A stretch of 64,000 nt of DNA from Arcticimaribacter sp965277835 (GCA_965277835.1 OZ255841.1:186001-250000), one strand, 5' to 3'; shown: positions 51,158 through 60,523, counted from the stretch's first letter. Notes: generated by a model not told the origin, from the sequence alone. Numbers and translations: made by a program.

Positions 51158-54100
51158 TCAACTTTTAGAAGCTAACCAATTATAGGCATTAACAAATACA
51201 GTCATCCATGGCGAAACGTTGTCTGTTCGATTATCGGGGTAATGTGCCCAGTTCCAAGGGAATGTCGAACGCTCAAGATGTGGCATCATTACTAAGTGTC
51301 TTCCGTCATCGGTACACAGCATTGCCGCATTATAATCCGAGCCATTCGGGTTAGCAGGGTACTCATTATATGTGTATTTAGCAGGGATTTGGTAGGTGTT
51401 TTCGGCTTGCGGAAGTTCAAACTTGCCTTCGCCGTGTGCAGACCATATCCCTAGCGTACTGTTTTCAAGCCCATCGAGTAATATAGAATTGCTTTTTTGA
51501 ATAGTTACCGAAGAAAACACACACTCGAATTTACCAGATTCGTTATGTAGCATTTTAGGTTTTTGAGTATGGTTAGGGTTTATTAATTCTAATTCTATAA
51601 ATAGTTGGCAACCATTGCATACTCCTAAAGAAATTGTATCGGGTCGTGCAAAGAAATTATCAAGTGCTTTTTTAGCTTTCTCATTATATTTAAAAGCCCC
51701 TGCCCATCCCTTGGCAGAACCTAAAACATCTGAGTTTGAAAACCCGCCTACAGCAACTATAAAGTTTAAGTCTTCTAAAGTTTCTCGCCCTTCGATAAGG
51801 TCAGTCATATGTACATCTCTAACATCAAAACCAGCAAGATACATGGCATAAGCCATTTCTCTTTCTGAGTTACTCCCTTTTTCGCGAATAACAGCAGCCT
51901 TTATTTTTGAGCTTGGCGTGTTTGCAAGTTTTCCAGAGAAGTTTTTCGGGAAATTAAAATGTAAAGCTTGTGTATCTATATTTTTAAAACGAGATTCAGC
52001 GCAAGACTTTTTGGTTTGGTTATAATCTAAATCAGAAGAGGTTTTGAACCATGTTCTTCTCAGTTGTTGTACCGAGAGTTTTATATTAGTGTTGAAATTA
52101 GTTAAATTGATAGTATCAGAGTTACAAACAGTGCCTATTAATTTACATTCGATTTCAAAGTTTTTAAAATACGCAGCAAGATCAATATTTGATTGAAGCA
52201 CTACACTAACTTTCTCTGAGAATAACACACGAATACTATCACTTTCATTGAGAGTGCTTAAATCTAAGTCTAAACCTATATTTTTACTAGGAAAACAAAG
52301 TTCTAAAAGCGATGTGATTAAACCACCAGAACCGATGTCATGACCTGCGCTTATTTTTCCTTCTACAATTAAATTTTGAATAAGATTAAATGTTTTTGCA
52401 AAAGTAGAAGCACTTTTGACAGTAGGAACTTTTGTGCCAATTGCATTCTGTGTTTGTGCAAAAGAAGAGCCCCCAAGATGAAACTCGTCTTGCGATAAGT
52501 CTAAATAAAATAGTTTCCCTCCATCTATCTTTGCAACGGGTTTAATAATATTTTTAACATCTACGCATTGCCCAGCAGCCGAAATAATTACCGTTCCTGG
52601 AGCTTTCACTTCTTGGTCTTTATATTTTTGCTTCATTGATAGAGAATCTTTTCCTGTGGGGATATTAATTCCTAAATCAATAGCAAACTTCGAGCAGGCT
52701 TCAACGGCTTCATATAAACGCGCATCTTCGCCAGGGGTATTACAAGGCCACATCCAATTAGCCGAAAGCGATATTGATTGAAGTCCCTCTGACAAAGGCG
52801 CCCAAACAATATTGGTTAGCGATTCAGCTATGGCGTTTATACTCCCTGCACTTGGGTCAATAAGCCCAGCTAAAGGCGCATGCCCTATAGAGGTGGCAAT
52901 TCCATTAGTCCCAGTATAATCTAAAGCCATAACCCCACAATTACTAAGAGGTAGTTGTAATTCGCCAACACATTGTTGTTGAGCAACACGACCAGTTACA
53001 CAGCGATCGACTTTATTTGTTAACCAATCCTTGCAGGCAACGGCTTCAATTTGAAGAACATCGCTTATATAATCCTGAATTTTATTTTGGGTATACTCAA
53101 TTTCTTTGAAAACGACTTTTATGGATTCGTCTTTCATTATGGTTTTAGGCGAATTTCCAAAAAGCGCAGTTAAAGGAATATCAATTGGAGTTTCATTTCT
53201 TTTTTTGGAATGAAACGTAAGATGTTTATCATCTGTTACGACACCTACATCATAGAAAGGGGCGCGTTCTCTTTTTGCAATTTTCTTTAAAATTTGTGCA
53301 TCTTCTTCAGAAAGAATTAGCCCCATGCGTTCTTGGGATTCATTTCCAATTATTTCTTTGACCGATAGGGTTGGGTCGCCTATCGGGAGACAGTCAATAT
53401 CAATTGTTCCTCCTGTGTCTTCAACAAGTTCCGAGAGACAGTTTAGATGCCCACCAGCACCATGGTCATGAATTGATATAATGGGGTTATGCGCATTTTC
53501 TGTAAGAGAACGAATGGCATTAGCCACTCTTTTTTGCATTTCGGGGTTAGAACGTTGAATTGCATTAAGTTCAATTGTATTTCCAAAAGCCCCAGTATTT
53601 GCAGAAGACACTGCTGCGCCTCCCATTCCTATTCTATAATTATCTCCTCCTAGTATAATGATACGATCCCCTTTTCTTGGAATACTTTTTTGAGCTTGAC
53701 TTTTTTCTCCAAATCCAATTCCTCCAGCTTGCATAATAACTTTATCAAAACCTAGTTGTTCATTCGCTTCTTTATGCTCAAAAGTAAGAAGTGAACCAGC
53801 GATTAAAGGTTGCCCAAATTTGTTTCCAAAGTCAGATGCCCCATTAGAAGCTTTTATTAAAATTTCTAAAGGAGTTTGATATAGCCAATCTCGTTTTGGA
53901 AATCCTTTTTCCCAAACCTTATCTTTCGAAACGCGCGCGTAAGGCGTCATATAAACTGCAGTTCCTGCCAAAGGTAACGACCCTTTACCACCAGCAAGGC
54001 GATCTCTAATTTCTCCACCAGAGCCTGTTGCGGCACCATTAAATGGCTCTACAGTTGTTGGAAAATTATGGGTTTCGGCTTTTAGAGAAAGAACACTCTC

Positions 54101-54811
54101 AATTGTTTTGGCTACATAAGAACTTGGGATATCGCTTTTCTCTGGGGCAAATTGCTCTATTTTTGGACCTTCTATAAATGCAACATTATCTTTGTAAGCA
54201 GAAACAATTTTATTTGGATTTTGCTTTGAGGTTTCTTTAATCATTTTAAAAAGACTGTGCTTTTTTTCTTCTTGATTGATAATAAAAGTTCCATTAAATA
54301 TTTTGTGCCTGCAGTGTTCTGAATTTACCTGAGAAAAACCAAATACTTCGGAGTCTGTTAAAGGTCTTTTTAGTTCTTTGGAAAGCTGTTCTAAGTAAGT
54401 TATTTCTTCTGAACTTAGAGCTAAACCTTCGGTTTGATTGTATTGAGCGATGTTATCAATTAGAACTACTTTTTGTGGCGTTAAAGTAGTTTTGAATATA
54501 TCCTCGTTTAATTGGTCAAATTCTTGAACAAGCATATAATCAACTACATCAACCTTTGATTTAGGCAAGAATTTTTCAATCCGAACAATGCCTTTAATCC
54601 CCATGTTTTGAGTAATTTCTACGGCATTTGTACTCCACGGGCTAACCATTGTTGGGCGTGGCCCATAAAAGCTTCCGGTGAGTTCTTGAGGTTCAATACG
54701 CGGCATATTTTTAAATAGCCACTGTATTTTTTTTTCATCTTGTAGTGAAAGAGCTTTGGTTGTTTCTACAGCAAAAACTTCTTTGTGAGGTAAGCCAAAA
54801 AAGATAATCAT
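51158..54811 (-). CDS. purL: Phosphoribosylformylglycinamidine synthase, large fused form
   Basis: ATP- and glutamine-dependent fourth step of de novo purine synthesis. At 1217 residues it is the fused PurL/PurQ type. Features in order: an N-terminal PurS-like part, NSEHCRHKIF and LKAETHNFPTTVEPFNGAATG in the first synthetase half, PTGKDSLSMKQK in the second half, and a C-terminal glutaminase with the nucleophile in SLGVCNGCQLF and SAHGEGKF. Nothing is missing. It is the gene downstream of the inserted repeat-protein gene and rsmB, all on the minus strand. Confidence 0.97.
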   Translation of the reverse strand: MIIFFGLPHKEVFAVETTKALSLQDEKKIQWLFKNMPRIEPQELTGSFYGPRPTMVSPWSTNAVEITQNMGIKGIVRIEKFLPKSKVDVVDYMLVQEFDQLNEDIFKTTLTPQKVVLIDNIAQYNQTEGLALSSEEITYLEQLSKELKRPLTDSEVFGFSQVNSEHCRHKIFNGTFIINQEEKKHSLFKMIKETSKQNPNKIVSAYKDNVAFIEGPKIEQFAPEKSDIPSSYVAKTIESVLSLKAETHNFPTTVEPFNGAATGSGGEIRDRLAGGKGSLPLAGTAVYMTPYARVSKDKVWEKGFPKRDWLYQTPLEILIKASNGASDFGNKFGQPLIAGSLLTFEHKEANEQLGFDKVIMQAGGIGFGEKSQAQKSIPRKGDRIIILGGDNYRIGMGGAAVSSANTGAFGNTIELNAIQRSNPEMQKRVANAIRSLTENAHNPIISIHDHGAGGHLNCLSELVEDTGGTIDIDCLPIGDPTLSVKEIIGNESQERMGLILSEEDAQILKKIAKRERAPFYDVGVVTDDKHLTFHSKKRNETPIDIPLTALFGNSPKTIMKDESIKVVFKEIEYTQNKIQDYISDVLQIEAVACKDWLTNKVDRCVTGRVAQQQCVGELQLPLSNCGVMALDYTGTNGIATSIGHAPLAGLIDPSAGSINAIAESLTNIVWAPLSEGLQSISLSANWMWPCNTPGEDARLYEAVEACSKFAIDLGINIPTGKDSLSMKQKYKDQEVKAPGTVIISAAGQCVDVKNIIKPVAKIDGGKLFYLDLSQDEFHLGGSSFAQTQNAIGTKVPTVKSASTFAKTFNLIQNLIVEGKISAGHDIGSGGLITSLLELCFPSKNIGLDLDLSTLNESDSIRVLFSEKVSVVLQSNIDLAAYFKNFEIECKLIGTVCNSDTINLTNFNTNIKLSVQQLRRTWFKTSSDLDYNQTKKSCAESRFKNIDTQALHFNFPKNFSGKLANTPSSKIKAAVIREKGSNSEREMAYAMYLAGFDVRDVHMTDLIEGRETLEDLNFIVAVGGFSNSDVLGSAKGWAGAFKYNEKAKKALDNFFARPDTISLGVCNGCQLFIELELINPNHTQKPKMLHNESGKFECVFSSVTIQKSNSILLDGLENSTLGIWSAHGEGKFELPQAENTYQIPAKYTYNEYPANPNGSDYNAAMLCTDDGRHLVMMPHLERSTFPWNWAHYPDNRTDNVSPWMTVFVNAYNWLASKS

Positions 54812-54832
54812 ATATGGTATATATCTATACTA

Positions 54833-54840
54833 CAAAATTA
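54833..54840 (-). promoter_or_regulatory. -7 element upstream of purL
   Basis: TAATTTTG on the minus strand fits TAnnTTTG and lies 21 bases before the purL ATG. No -33 TTG was found at a normal distance. It lies outside the duplicated repeat, so it belongs to the original rsmB-purL spacer. Confidence 0.4.
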
Positions 54841-54852
54841 CATTTTTTACGC

Positions 54853-54973
54853 AAGGATAAAGACTATTTTATCTAGCCTTTTTGTTTAGTTTTAAAAAGA
54901 GTTATTCACACTTTTTTTTGATGAGCCGAGCCATATAAAAACCATCAAATTGTGTTTGATGCGCATAAAAGGT
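54853..54973 (-). repeat. Direct repeat, copy A (rsmB 3' end plus spacer)
   Basis: This 121-base stretch matches 57419-57521 at about 96 of 103 aligned positions, with one extra 18-base block (54873-54890). It contains the last 23 codons and stop of an rsmB-like gene and about 50 bases of downstream spacer. The matching stretch starts 41 bases before the purL ATG in copy A and 39 bases before the five-repeat gene ATG in copy B. Confidence 0.85.
54902..54973 (-). pseudogene. Remnant of an rsmB 3' end (last 23 codons and stop)
   Basis: Reading the minus strand gives TFYAHQTQFDGFYMARLIKK followed by KCE and TAA, the same as the end of rsmB at 57450 except Phe for Leu. Several codons differ silently (GCT/GCA, GAT/GAC, CAT/CAC, GCG/GCA), so the two ends diverged under selection as working genes before being brought together. 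Upstream of this the frame continues briefly (YFSK) but has no relation to the present rsmB. Confidence 0.85.
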
Positions 54974-55111
54974 TTTGCTAAAGTATTTTTAATTATATAT
55001 ACTGACTTGTTAAATAGAAGTTTTTAAATTATAGTTTTTGATAAAGTACTTAATTATTAAAATTTTCAAATTTTTCTTTAAATTGTGTATACGCGTAATT
55101 ATTTTTTTGTT

Positions 55112-57379
55112 TTAGACAATTATTGGCACTAGCAAAAGGCGAGTAATTTTATGTTCACTTATAAACAAACATATTTTCTCTATTGAAATATCGCTGTTAG
55201 GGTCGCCACCTGTTAATACATAAACCGGAAGACCATTAGGGTTTCCAGCTGCGTTATAGCCTGAGAATTCTATAGCATTTTCTACTATACTATCATAGGT
55301 AAGGAATTTCTCTATGTTTTGAGTAATAACTGGAAACAAATGTGAATATTGTTCGTGTTTTATTGGCTGAAAAGAGGGTATATAATCTTCTTTATCAGGG
55401 TCAGGGATAGGATATCCATTTAATGAGTTAGTTTTTGTTATATATTCATGAGCTTCTGTTATATTTAGACCTTTACGTTTATGGTATGGTGATGTAATCA
55501 TTAACTCAGGAGTGTGATGAATATAGTACCTAGAATCTGAGTGTGAAAGTAATTGCTTTGAAGAGCTATTAACAATTAAAATAATTTCATTATTATTTAT
55601 TGGACTTAAACAGCTAAGCAAAAGTATTTTTTTATATTTATAATGGCTACTTAAAAAAAGGCTTGCTACACTATCCAATGACATATCAAAGTATTCTGGG
55701 TTTGACATAAAAGTATAATCATGTTCTAATACATAAACAGGGGTGTCCTCAGAATCATGACCAGTTCTAATATTTACTTTTTTAAACCCACCAACTACTT
55801 CACCAGTATAAGAAAAGTCAATATTTTTAGAATTTGGCATTATAGAATAAAGTTCAGGTAGAGTTAAAGGCATGAAATTATTAAAATAATTGGGAGGAAT
55901 ATTATATTCATTTTCTTTAGGCGATAGAACTCCAACTTTTCTAGCTATTTCTTGAAGCAACAACGTTTCAGCTTCGTTAAAAGATACAATACCATTTGCT
56001 GTTGGAACTTTTATTTGTGAGGAATAAGATTGCTTATCTGAATCAACTTTACGTCTAGATTTAACAAAAGGTTTAGTGAGTATAATGGCCTCAATTGGGT
56101 CTTGTGGAAAAACAAATCGATAAATAATTAATGTTGCGGATAGGATATTATTTGCCTGCATATATTTAGATAAAAACATATGACTAACCTCTTTAGGAGA
56201 ACCTTTAATTATATATATAGGTGTACCATTAATATCACCTCCTTTTCGAAACCCTGAGAATAAAATTCCATTTCCAGGAGGAAGGTCTTTTGTTGTTTTA
56301 AAGGTGTCTTGAAATTCTTTTCTATCTATACCCGAAAGAAAAACAATACCATTCGAAGGATATTCGGCCCACGAACCAGTACTTTTTACGTACTCATTAG
56401 CTTGTTTGCTACTTAAATATTTGTTAGGAGCCGTTAAAGATTTTACTCTTGGTATTGAAGGAGCTTCTGGAAGAGTATAAGCATTAGCAAGTAGAATTAT
56501 TTTACTTATAACTGGTTTGTCAGTAGATACAAAAGATGATGTAGTGGAACTAGTATATGTATATCCACAAACTAATAATAATATTGAGGAAATATTATTT
56601 TGTGCCATAAAAAGCTTTATGTCGTTTTTAGTTAATCTTTTTTTAGGGTCTCTATACACATAAATTTTTTTACCAGGGTTTCTAGTAGCACCATATAGAC
56701 CAAGCCCTTGCCTACGCCCAGTATCTATAATGCCTGTGTCAGGAAGTGGAGGAATACCAAAAATTTCTAAATGTTCATCATCAGTTAACCCAATAAAATT
56801 ATTAGTAAAAACACCAGGATATGTTTTTGAGGTATTATTGGGATTTTCTTGTAGATTCGCACGAATTAACCATGGTGTTAATATTTTAGAATCATTTGGT
56901 CCTTGTACACTTTTTATTTCTGGGAGAGAATAGTCTCTTGTATACTCTCCTGCATGAGTAAGTAAAATAATTTCTTCTCCAGATTTCCTACAACTTAATA
57001 ATATTAAAGAATCAATCTTATTATCATATATATATGTATTTAATGCTGCACGAGAAAGGATTGCAGGATGTTTTAATATATGAATTGGTGTGCCATTAAT
57101 ATCACCTCCTCTTCGAAACCCTGAAAACACAATTCCTGTTCCAGGAGGAGATTTAGCATCTGGTTTATCAATTATTTTACGAAATTCAGCTAAGCCTATA
57201 CCTGAAAAATTGTACCCAAAACCTGATGAAGTATATTCAGGATATGTCTTAGTACTTTTTATATATTCACCAGCTTCTTTAAATGACAAACCTTTGCCTG
57301 ATTTTGTTATAGTTTTTACTTTTGAAATTGCAGGAAATGTGCTATAACTACCATGGGCTATTAAAATCACTTTTTTCAT
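55112..57379 (-). CDS. Five-repeat protein of unknown family, inserted between rsmB and purL
   Basis: A 755-residue protein with no signal peptide or membrane helix; I do not recognise the family. It consists of five degenerate units of about 135-170 residues starting near residues 1, 136, 291, 428 and 596. Each has a hydrophobic strand (VILIAHGS, IILLTHAG, IILLANAY, IILTKPFV, IILIVNSS), an amphipathic LSFKEAGEYIKST-like helix (clear in units 1, 3, 5), an EF/EL helix, a G-x-x-FSGFRxGGDINGTPIYI-like core and a closing strand (LILLSC, LLLVC, TLIIY, ILLLSC, LLLVP). Unit 1 holds H9 and C130 at strand ends, as in caspase-like folds, and unit 2 has H142 and C271; other units lose one or both. It starts 70 bases after the rsmB stop and is flanked by direct repeats. 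Confidence 0.85.
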   Translation of the reverse strand: MKKVILIAHGSYSTFPAISKVKTITKSGKGLSFKEAGEYIKSTKTYPEYTSSGFGYNFSGIGLAEFRKIIDKPDAKSPPGTGIVFSGFRRGGDINGTPIHILKHPAILSRAALNTYIYDNKIDSLILLSCRKSGEEIILLTHAGEYTRDYSLPEIKSVQGPNDSKILTPWLIRANLQENPNNTSKTYPGVFTNNFIGLTDDEHLEIFGIPPLPDTGIIDTGRRQGLGLYGATRNPGKKIYVYRDPKKRLTKNDIKLFMAQNNISSILLLVCGYTYTSSTTSSFVSTDKPVISKIILLANAYTLPEAPSIPRVKSLTAPNKYLSSKQANEYVKSTGSWAEYPSNGIVFLSGIDRKEFQDTFKTTKDLPPGNGILFSGFRKGGDINGTPIYIIKGSPKEVSHMFLSKYMQANNILSATLIIYRFVFPQDPIEAIILTKPFVKSRRKVDSDKQSYSSQIKVPTANGIVSFNEAETLLLQEIARKVGVLSPKENEYNIPPNYFNNFMPLTLPELYSIMPNSKNIDFSYTGEVVGGFKKVNIRTGHDSEDTPVYVLEHDYTFMSNPEYFDMSLDSVASLFLSSHYKYKKILLLSCLSPINNNEIILIVNSSSKQLLSHSDSRYYIHHTPELMITSPYHKRKGLNITEAHEYITKTNSLNGYPIPDPDKEDYIPSFQPIKHEQYSHLFPVITQNIEKFLTYDSIVENAIEFSGYNAAGNPNGLPVYVLTGGDPNSDISIEKICLFISEHKITRLLLVPIIV
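56220..56282 (-). repeat. Internal DNA repeat in the five-repeat gene (unit 3 copy)
   Basis: This stretch, coding PPGNGILFSGFRKGGDINGTP, matches 57087-57150 in unit 1 with only about 8 differences over 63 bases, much closer than the other units. It points to recent duplication or gene conversion between units 1 and 3. Confidence 0.75.
57087..57150 (-). repeat. Internal DNA repeat in the five-repeat gene (unit 1 copy)
   Basis: Codes for PPGTGIVFSGFRRGGDINGTP; partner of 56220-56282 (unit 3). Confidence 0.75.
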
Positions 57380-57418
57380 AATAATAGATTTATATACGGA
57401 AGTTATAAATTTTTAAGA

Positions 57419-57521
57419 AAGGATAAAAACTATTTTATTTTAAAAAGAGTTATTCACACTTTTTTTTGATGAGCCGTGCCATATAAAAACCGTCAAATTG
57501 TGTTTGGTGTGCATAAAGAGT
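57419..57521 (-). repeat. Direct repeat, copy B (end of the intact rsmB plus spacer)
   Basis: This 103-base stretch covers the last 23 codons and stop of rsmB and 31 bases of spacer. It is repeated at 54853-54973 on the far side of the five-repeat gene. The repeat-to-repeat distance is 2566 bases. Confidence 0.85.
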
Positions 57522-58670
57522 TTGTTCTTCCTCTAGTTCAAAGTTAAGACCTTCGGGTTGTTTTAAAAACCACATAATTTGTTCTTGGTTTTCAGACGGT
57601 AATATTGAGCAAGTAGCATAAACTAGTTTACCTCCAGTTTTCAACCATTTACATTGTTCAATAAGTATTGTTTGTTGTAAACGGATAGTTTTAGACAGAT
57701 GCTCTTCTGTAAGCTGCCATTTTAATTCTGGATTACGTTTTAGAGTTCCTATACCGCTACAAGGTGCATCAATTAACACAAGGTCTGCCCAATTAGTAAG
57801 AGAAGCGTTGTGCGTATAGTTTTCGGGGAGCGCATGCTCAATTATTTTTACTTTATTTCTTTTTGCCCTTTTGGATAATTCTTTTAGTTTGTTTTTTTCA
57901 ACATCGATAGAAATAATTTTACCTTTATTTCGCATAAGTGCTGCCAAGTGTAAACTTTTACCACCAGCACCAGCACAACCATCAATAACGTTCATTCCTT
58001 GTTTTACATCTGAAAAAGAAGCTACTCTTTGTGAGTTTGCATCTTGAATTTCGAAATACCCTTTTAAGTACAACTTATTTGTTCTTAAGTTGTGCCTTTG
58101 TTCTAATACTAAAGCATCTTGATACCCTTCTATAAAATCTGCATTTATTTGGTAGTCTGCTAATAATTTTTCTTTCAGTTTTTTCGGAGAAATTAAAATT
58201 CGATTAGCTCTAAGAATTAATTTTGCTTCTACATTTAAGGTATCTAACTCAATATCCCATTTTTCGGGAAGCTCTTTTTTTAAGCGTTCTACTAGCCAGT
58301 CAGGGACTGATTTTAAAATATCTATGCTTGGTTTTTCCTTTAACTTAGATATAATAGTTTTTCTATCGAATGAAGAAAATTCTTCCCAATCGGGGAGTTC
58401 TATTTTGTTAATGGTTAGCCAAACTCCTAAAAGAAGCCATAGGCTTTCGGTTGAATTTTCATCTTCAGGTGTATGGGCTAAAAAAGCATAGTAACGTTTC
58501 TCTCTAAGGATTTCATACGTAGCTTGATGTACTATTTTTCTGTCTCGAGCACCCCATTTCGGATTTGCTTTAATAATTTTTTCTAGAACACGAGTGGCTC
58601 TTTTCCTATGGATTAAAACATTGAATAAGGTTTCTATAATACCTTGTGCCGTATTTCGATATAATTTCAT
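57450..58670 (-). CDS. rsmB: RsmB-type 16S rRNA cytosine-C5 methyltransferase
   Basis: A 406-residue SAM-dependent RNA m5C methyltransferase, probably acting on C967 of 16S rRNA. An N-terminal NusB-like helical part (GARDRKIVHQATYEILREKRYYAF) precedes the catalytic domain. SAM-binding motif I is VIDGCAGAGGKSLHLAALM. The two catalytic cysteines are in IDAPCSGIGTLKRNPELKW and YATCSILPSENQEQI. The C-terminus FDGFYMARLIKKKCE is duplicated 2.5 kb downstream. Gene order rsmB-purL is interrupted by the five-repeat gene. Confidence 0.95.
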   Translation of the reverse strand: MKLYRNTAQGIIETLFNVLIHRKRATRVLEKIIKANPKWGARDRKIVHQATYEILREKRYYAFLAHTPEDENSTESLWLLLGVWLTINKIELPDWEEFSSFDRKTIISKLKEKPSIDILKSVPDWLVERLKKELPEKWDIELDTLNVEAKLILRANRILISPKKLKEKLLADYQINADFIEGYQDALVLEQRHNLRTNKLYLKGYFEIQDANSQRVASFSDVKQGMNVIDGCAGAGGKSLHLAALMRNKGKIISIDVEKNKLKELSKRAKRNKVKIIEHALPENYTHNASLTNWADLVLIDAPCSGIGTLKRNPELKWQLTEEHLSKTIRLQQTILIEQCKWLKTGGKLVYATCSILPSENQEQIMWFLKQPEGLNFELEEEQTLYAHQTQFDGFYMARLIKKKCE

Positions 58671-58702
58671 ATGTGTTCAAGTAAACAAATAGTTTAACGG
58701 CT

Positions 58703-60523
58703 TTATAAAGATTGCATTTCGACCAGCTTCTTATAAGAACTATTATTATTAATTAATTCTGTATGCGTTCCAGTTTCAATAATTTTACCGTTTTGCATTA
58801 CTATAATTTGATCGGCTTTTTGAATAGTCGATAAGCGATGCGCAATAACTAAGGAAGTTCGGTTACTCATCAGGTTTTCTAAAGCTTCTTGGACTAATTT
58901 TTCGGACTCTGTATCTAAGGCAGAAGTAGCCTCGTCTAGAACCATTATAGGCGGATTTTTAAGTACTGCACGGGCAATTGATAGACGTTGTTTTTGTCCC
59001 CCAGAAAGTTTGTTTCCTTGATTTCCAATATTGCTATGATATCCCTTTGGGAGGTTTATTATAAACTCATGAGCATTTGCAATTTTTGCAGCTTCGATAA
59101 CCATTTCTTCCGAAGCTAAAGGGTCTCCTAAAAGTAAATTATTTATAATGGTATCGTTAAACAAAATAGAATCTTGAGTTACTACACCTATGAGTTTTCG
59201 TAATGACGTTGTTTTTATTTTTTTAATATCAGTACCGTCTAATAGAACACTTCCTTTTTGTACATCATAAAAACGATTTAGCAAATTAGCTACTGTAGTT
59301 TTTCCGCTTCCAGATTGACCTACTAGGGCTATGGTTTTACCTTTTTCGAGGGTTAACGAAAATTGATCTAAAACAAGATTACTGTCGTACTGAAAAGAAA
59401 TGGAATCGAAAGATATTTTATCGTTAAACGTCTCAATCGGCTTTGCTTTTGGGTCGTCTATAAGTTCGTTTTCTGCTTCTAAAATTTCTAGCACACGTTC
59501 TGCCGCAGCATTTCCTTTTTTGATAGTGTAAGATGCCTTGCTAATAGCCTTAGCTGGAGTTAAAATATTATAAGCGAGAGACATAAACGCCAAAAAAGTA
59601 GATGGGCTCAGTGTTTCTTCTATTAAAACCATTCGTCCTCCAAACCACAATAGCATCCCAATTACGCCAATTCCCATAAACTCACTAACTGGAGACGCAA
59701 GGTTTTGACGATTTAGTAGCTTATTGGAAAAACGAAAAAATCTAGCTGTCGATTTTAAGAATTTTTCAGTAAAATATTTTTCTGCATTAAAGGCTTTAAT
59801 AATATTTAATCCTCCTAGAGATTCTTCGACAATAGACAAAAATTCTCCTTGTTCATTTTGAACATCTTTAGAGTGTTTTTTAAGTGACTTACCTATTACT
59901 GAAATAATAATGCCAGATATAGGTATAAACACCAACACAAATATTGAGAGTTTTACATTGAGATTAAATAATACAATAAGTGTAAAAATTATAGTTAAAG
60001 GCTCTCTAACTATTAACTCTATAATAGACAAAAAAGAATGTTGAATTTCTAAAACATCCGATGTAATTCTGGCAAGAGTGTCTCCTTTCTTTTTCTCGGT
60101 AAAATATGAAATAGGTTGAGACACTATTTTACTAAATAGCGTATTACGAAGATCTTTTAATACTCCGTTTCTTAGAAAAGTAATGAAGTACATTGCCAAA
60201 TAATTGAAAAAGTTTTTAAGAAAGAATAAAACAAGAATTAAACTTATTGCAAGTACCAGTGCAGCTAAAGGGTCTTCTTTTACTGTTAAACCAATCTTAT
60301 AGTTTATAGAATCAACAATGTAACTTTGTAAACTCGAAACCCCTTTATATATAGGCTCTGAAGTTATTTTTGTAGGCTCTCCAAAAAGTACTTTTAGCAT
60401 AGGAATTAATGCAACAAACGATAGTGCACTAAAAATTGCGTAGAGTATATTAAAAAAAATGTTGAGAAAAGCAAAACGCTTATATGGGGATGCAAACGAT
60501 AGTATTTTAAAGAAATAGGTCAT
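58703..60523 (-). CDS. ABC exporter, fused permease-ATPase (MsbA-like)
   Basis: A 606-residue half-transporter that works as a homodimer in the inner membrane, probably flipping a lipid or exporting a hydrophobic substrate. Six helices fill about residues 1-330. The ATPase part has Walker A ALVGQSGSGKTTVANLL, the signature LSGGQKQRLSIARA and Walker B IMVLDEATSALD, followed by IAHRLST. The long periplasmic loop after helix 1 (about 45-75) is unusual for MsbA. It overlaps the phosphoglucomutase gene by 1 base and is followed by rsmB after 32 bases. Confidence 0.94.
   Translation of the reverse strand: MTYFFKILSFASPYKRFAFLNIFFNILYAIFSALSFVALIPMLKVLFGEPTKITSEPIYKGVSSLQSYIVDSINYKIGLTVKEDPLAALVLAISLILVLFFLKNFFNYLAMYFITFLRNGVLKDLRNTLFSKIVSQPISYFTEKKKGDTLARITSDVLEIQHSFLSIIELIVREPLTIIFTLIVLFNLNVKLSIFVLVFIPISGIIISVIGKSLKKHSKDVQNEQGEFLSIVEESLGGLNIIKAFNAEKYFTEKFLKSTARFFRFSNKLLNRQNLASPVSEFMGIGVIGMLLWFGGRMVLIEETLSPSTFLAFMSLAYNILTPAKAISKASYTIKKGNAAAERVLEILEAENELIDDPKAKPIETFNDKISFDSISFQYDSNLVLDQFSLTLEKGKTIALVGQSGSGKTTVANLLNRFYDVQKGSVLLDGTDIKKIKTTSLRKLIGVVTQDSILFNDTIINNLLLGDPLASEEMVIEAAKIANAHEFIINLPKGYHSNIGNQGNKLSGGQKQRLSIARAVLKNPPIMVLDEATSALDTESEKLVQEALENLMSNRTSLVIAHRLSTIQKADQIIVMQNGKIIETGTHTELINNNSSYKKLVEMQSL

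Larger units (their letters stand above)
54812..55111. other. purL upstream region with rsmB remnant
   Basis: These 300 bases hold a -7 box for purL, the direct repeat that includes an rsmB 3' fragment (54853-54973), and about 138 bases of AT-rich sequence with no open frame up to the end of the five-repeat protein gene. Confidence 0.6.

Noticed and set aside
56730..57347. Plus-strand open frames opposite the five-repeat gene
   Set aside because: Short, without a promoter or family match; the minus-strand frame is continuous for 755 codons and shows internal protein repeats.
54853..57521. Insertion sequence or integron cassette
   Set aside because: The interval has no transposase or integrase, no terminal inverted repeats were seen, and the flanking repeats are rsmB-derived rather than short target-site duplications.
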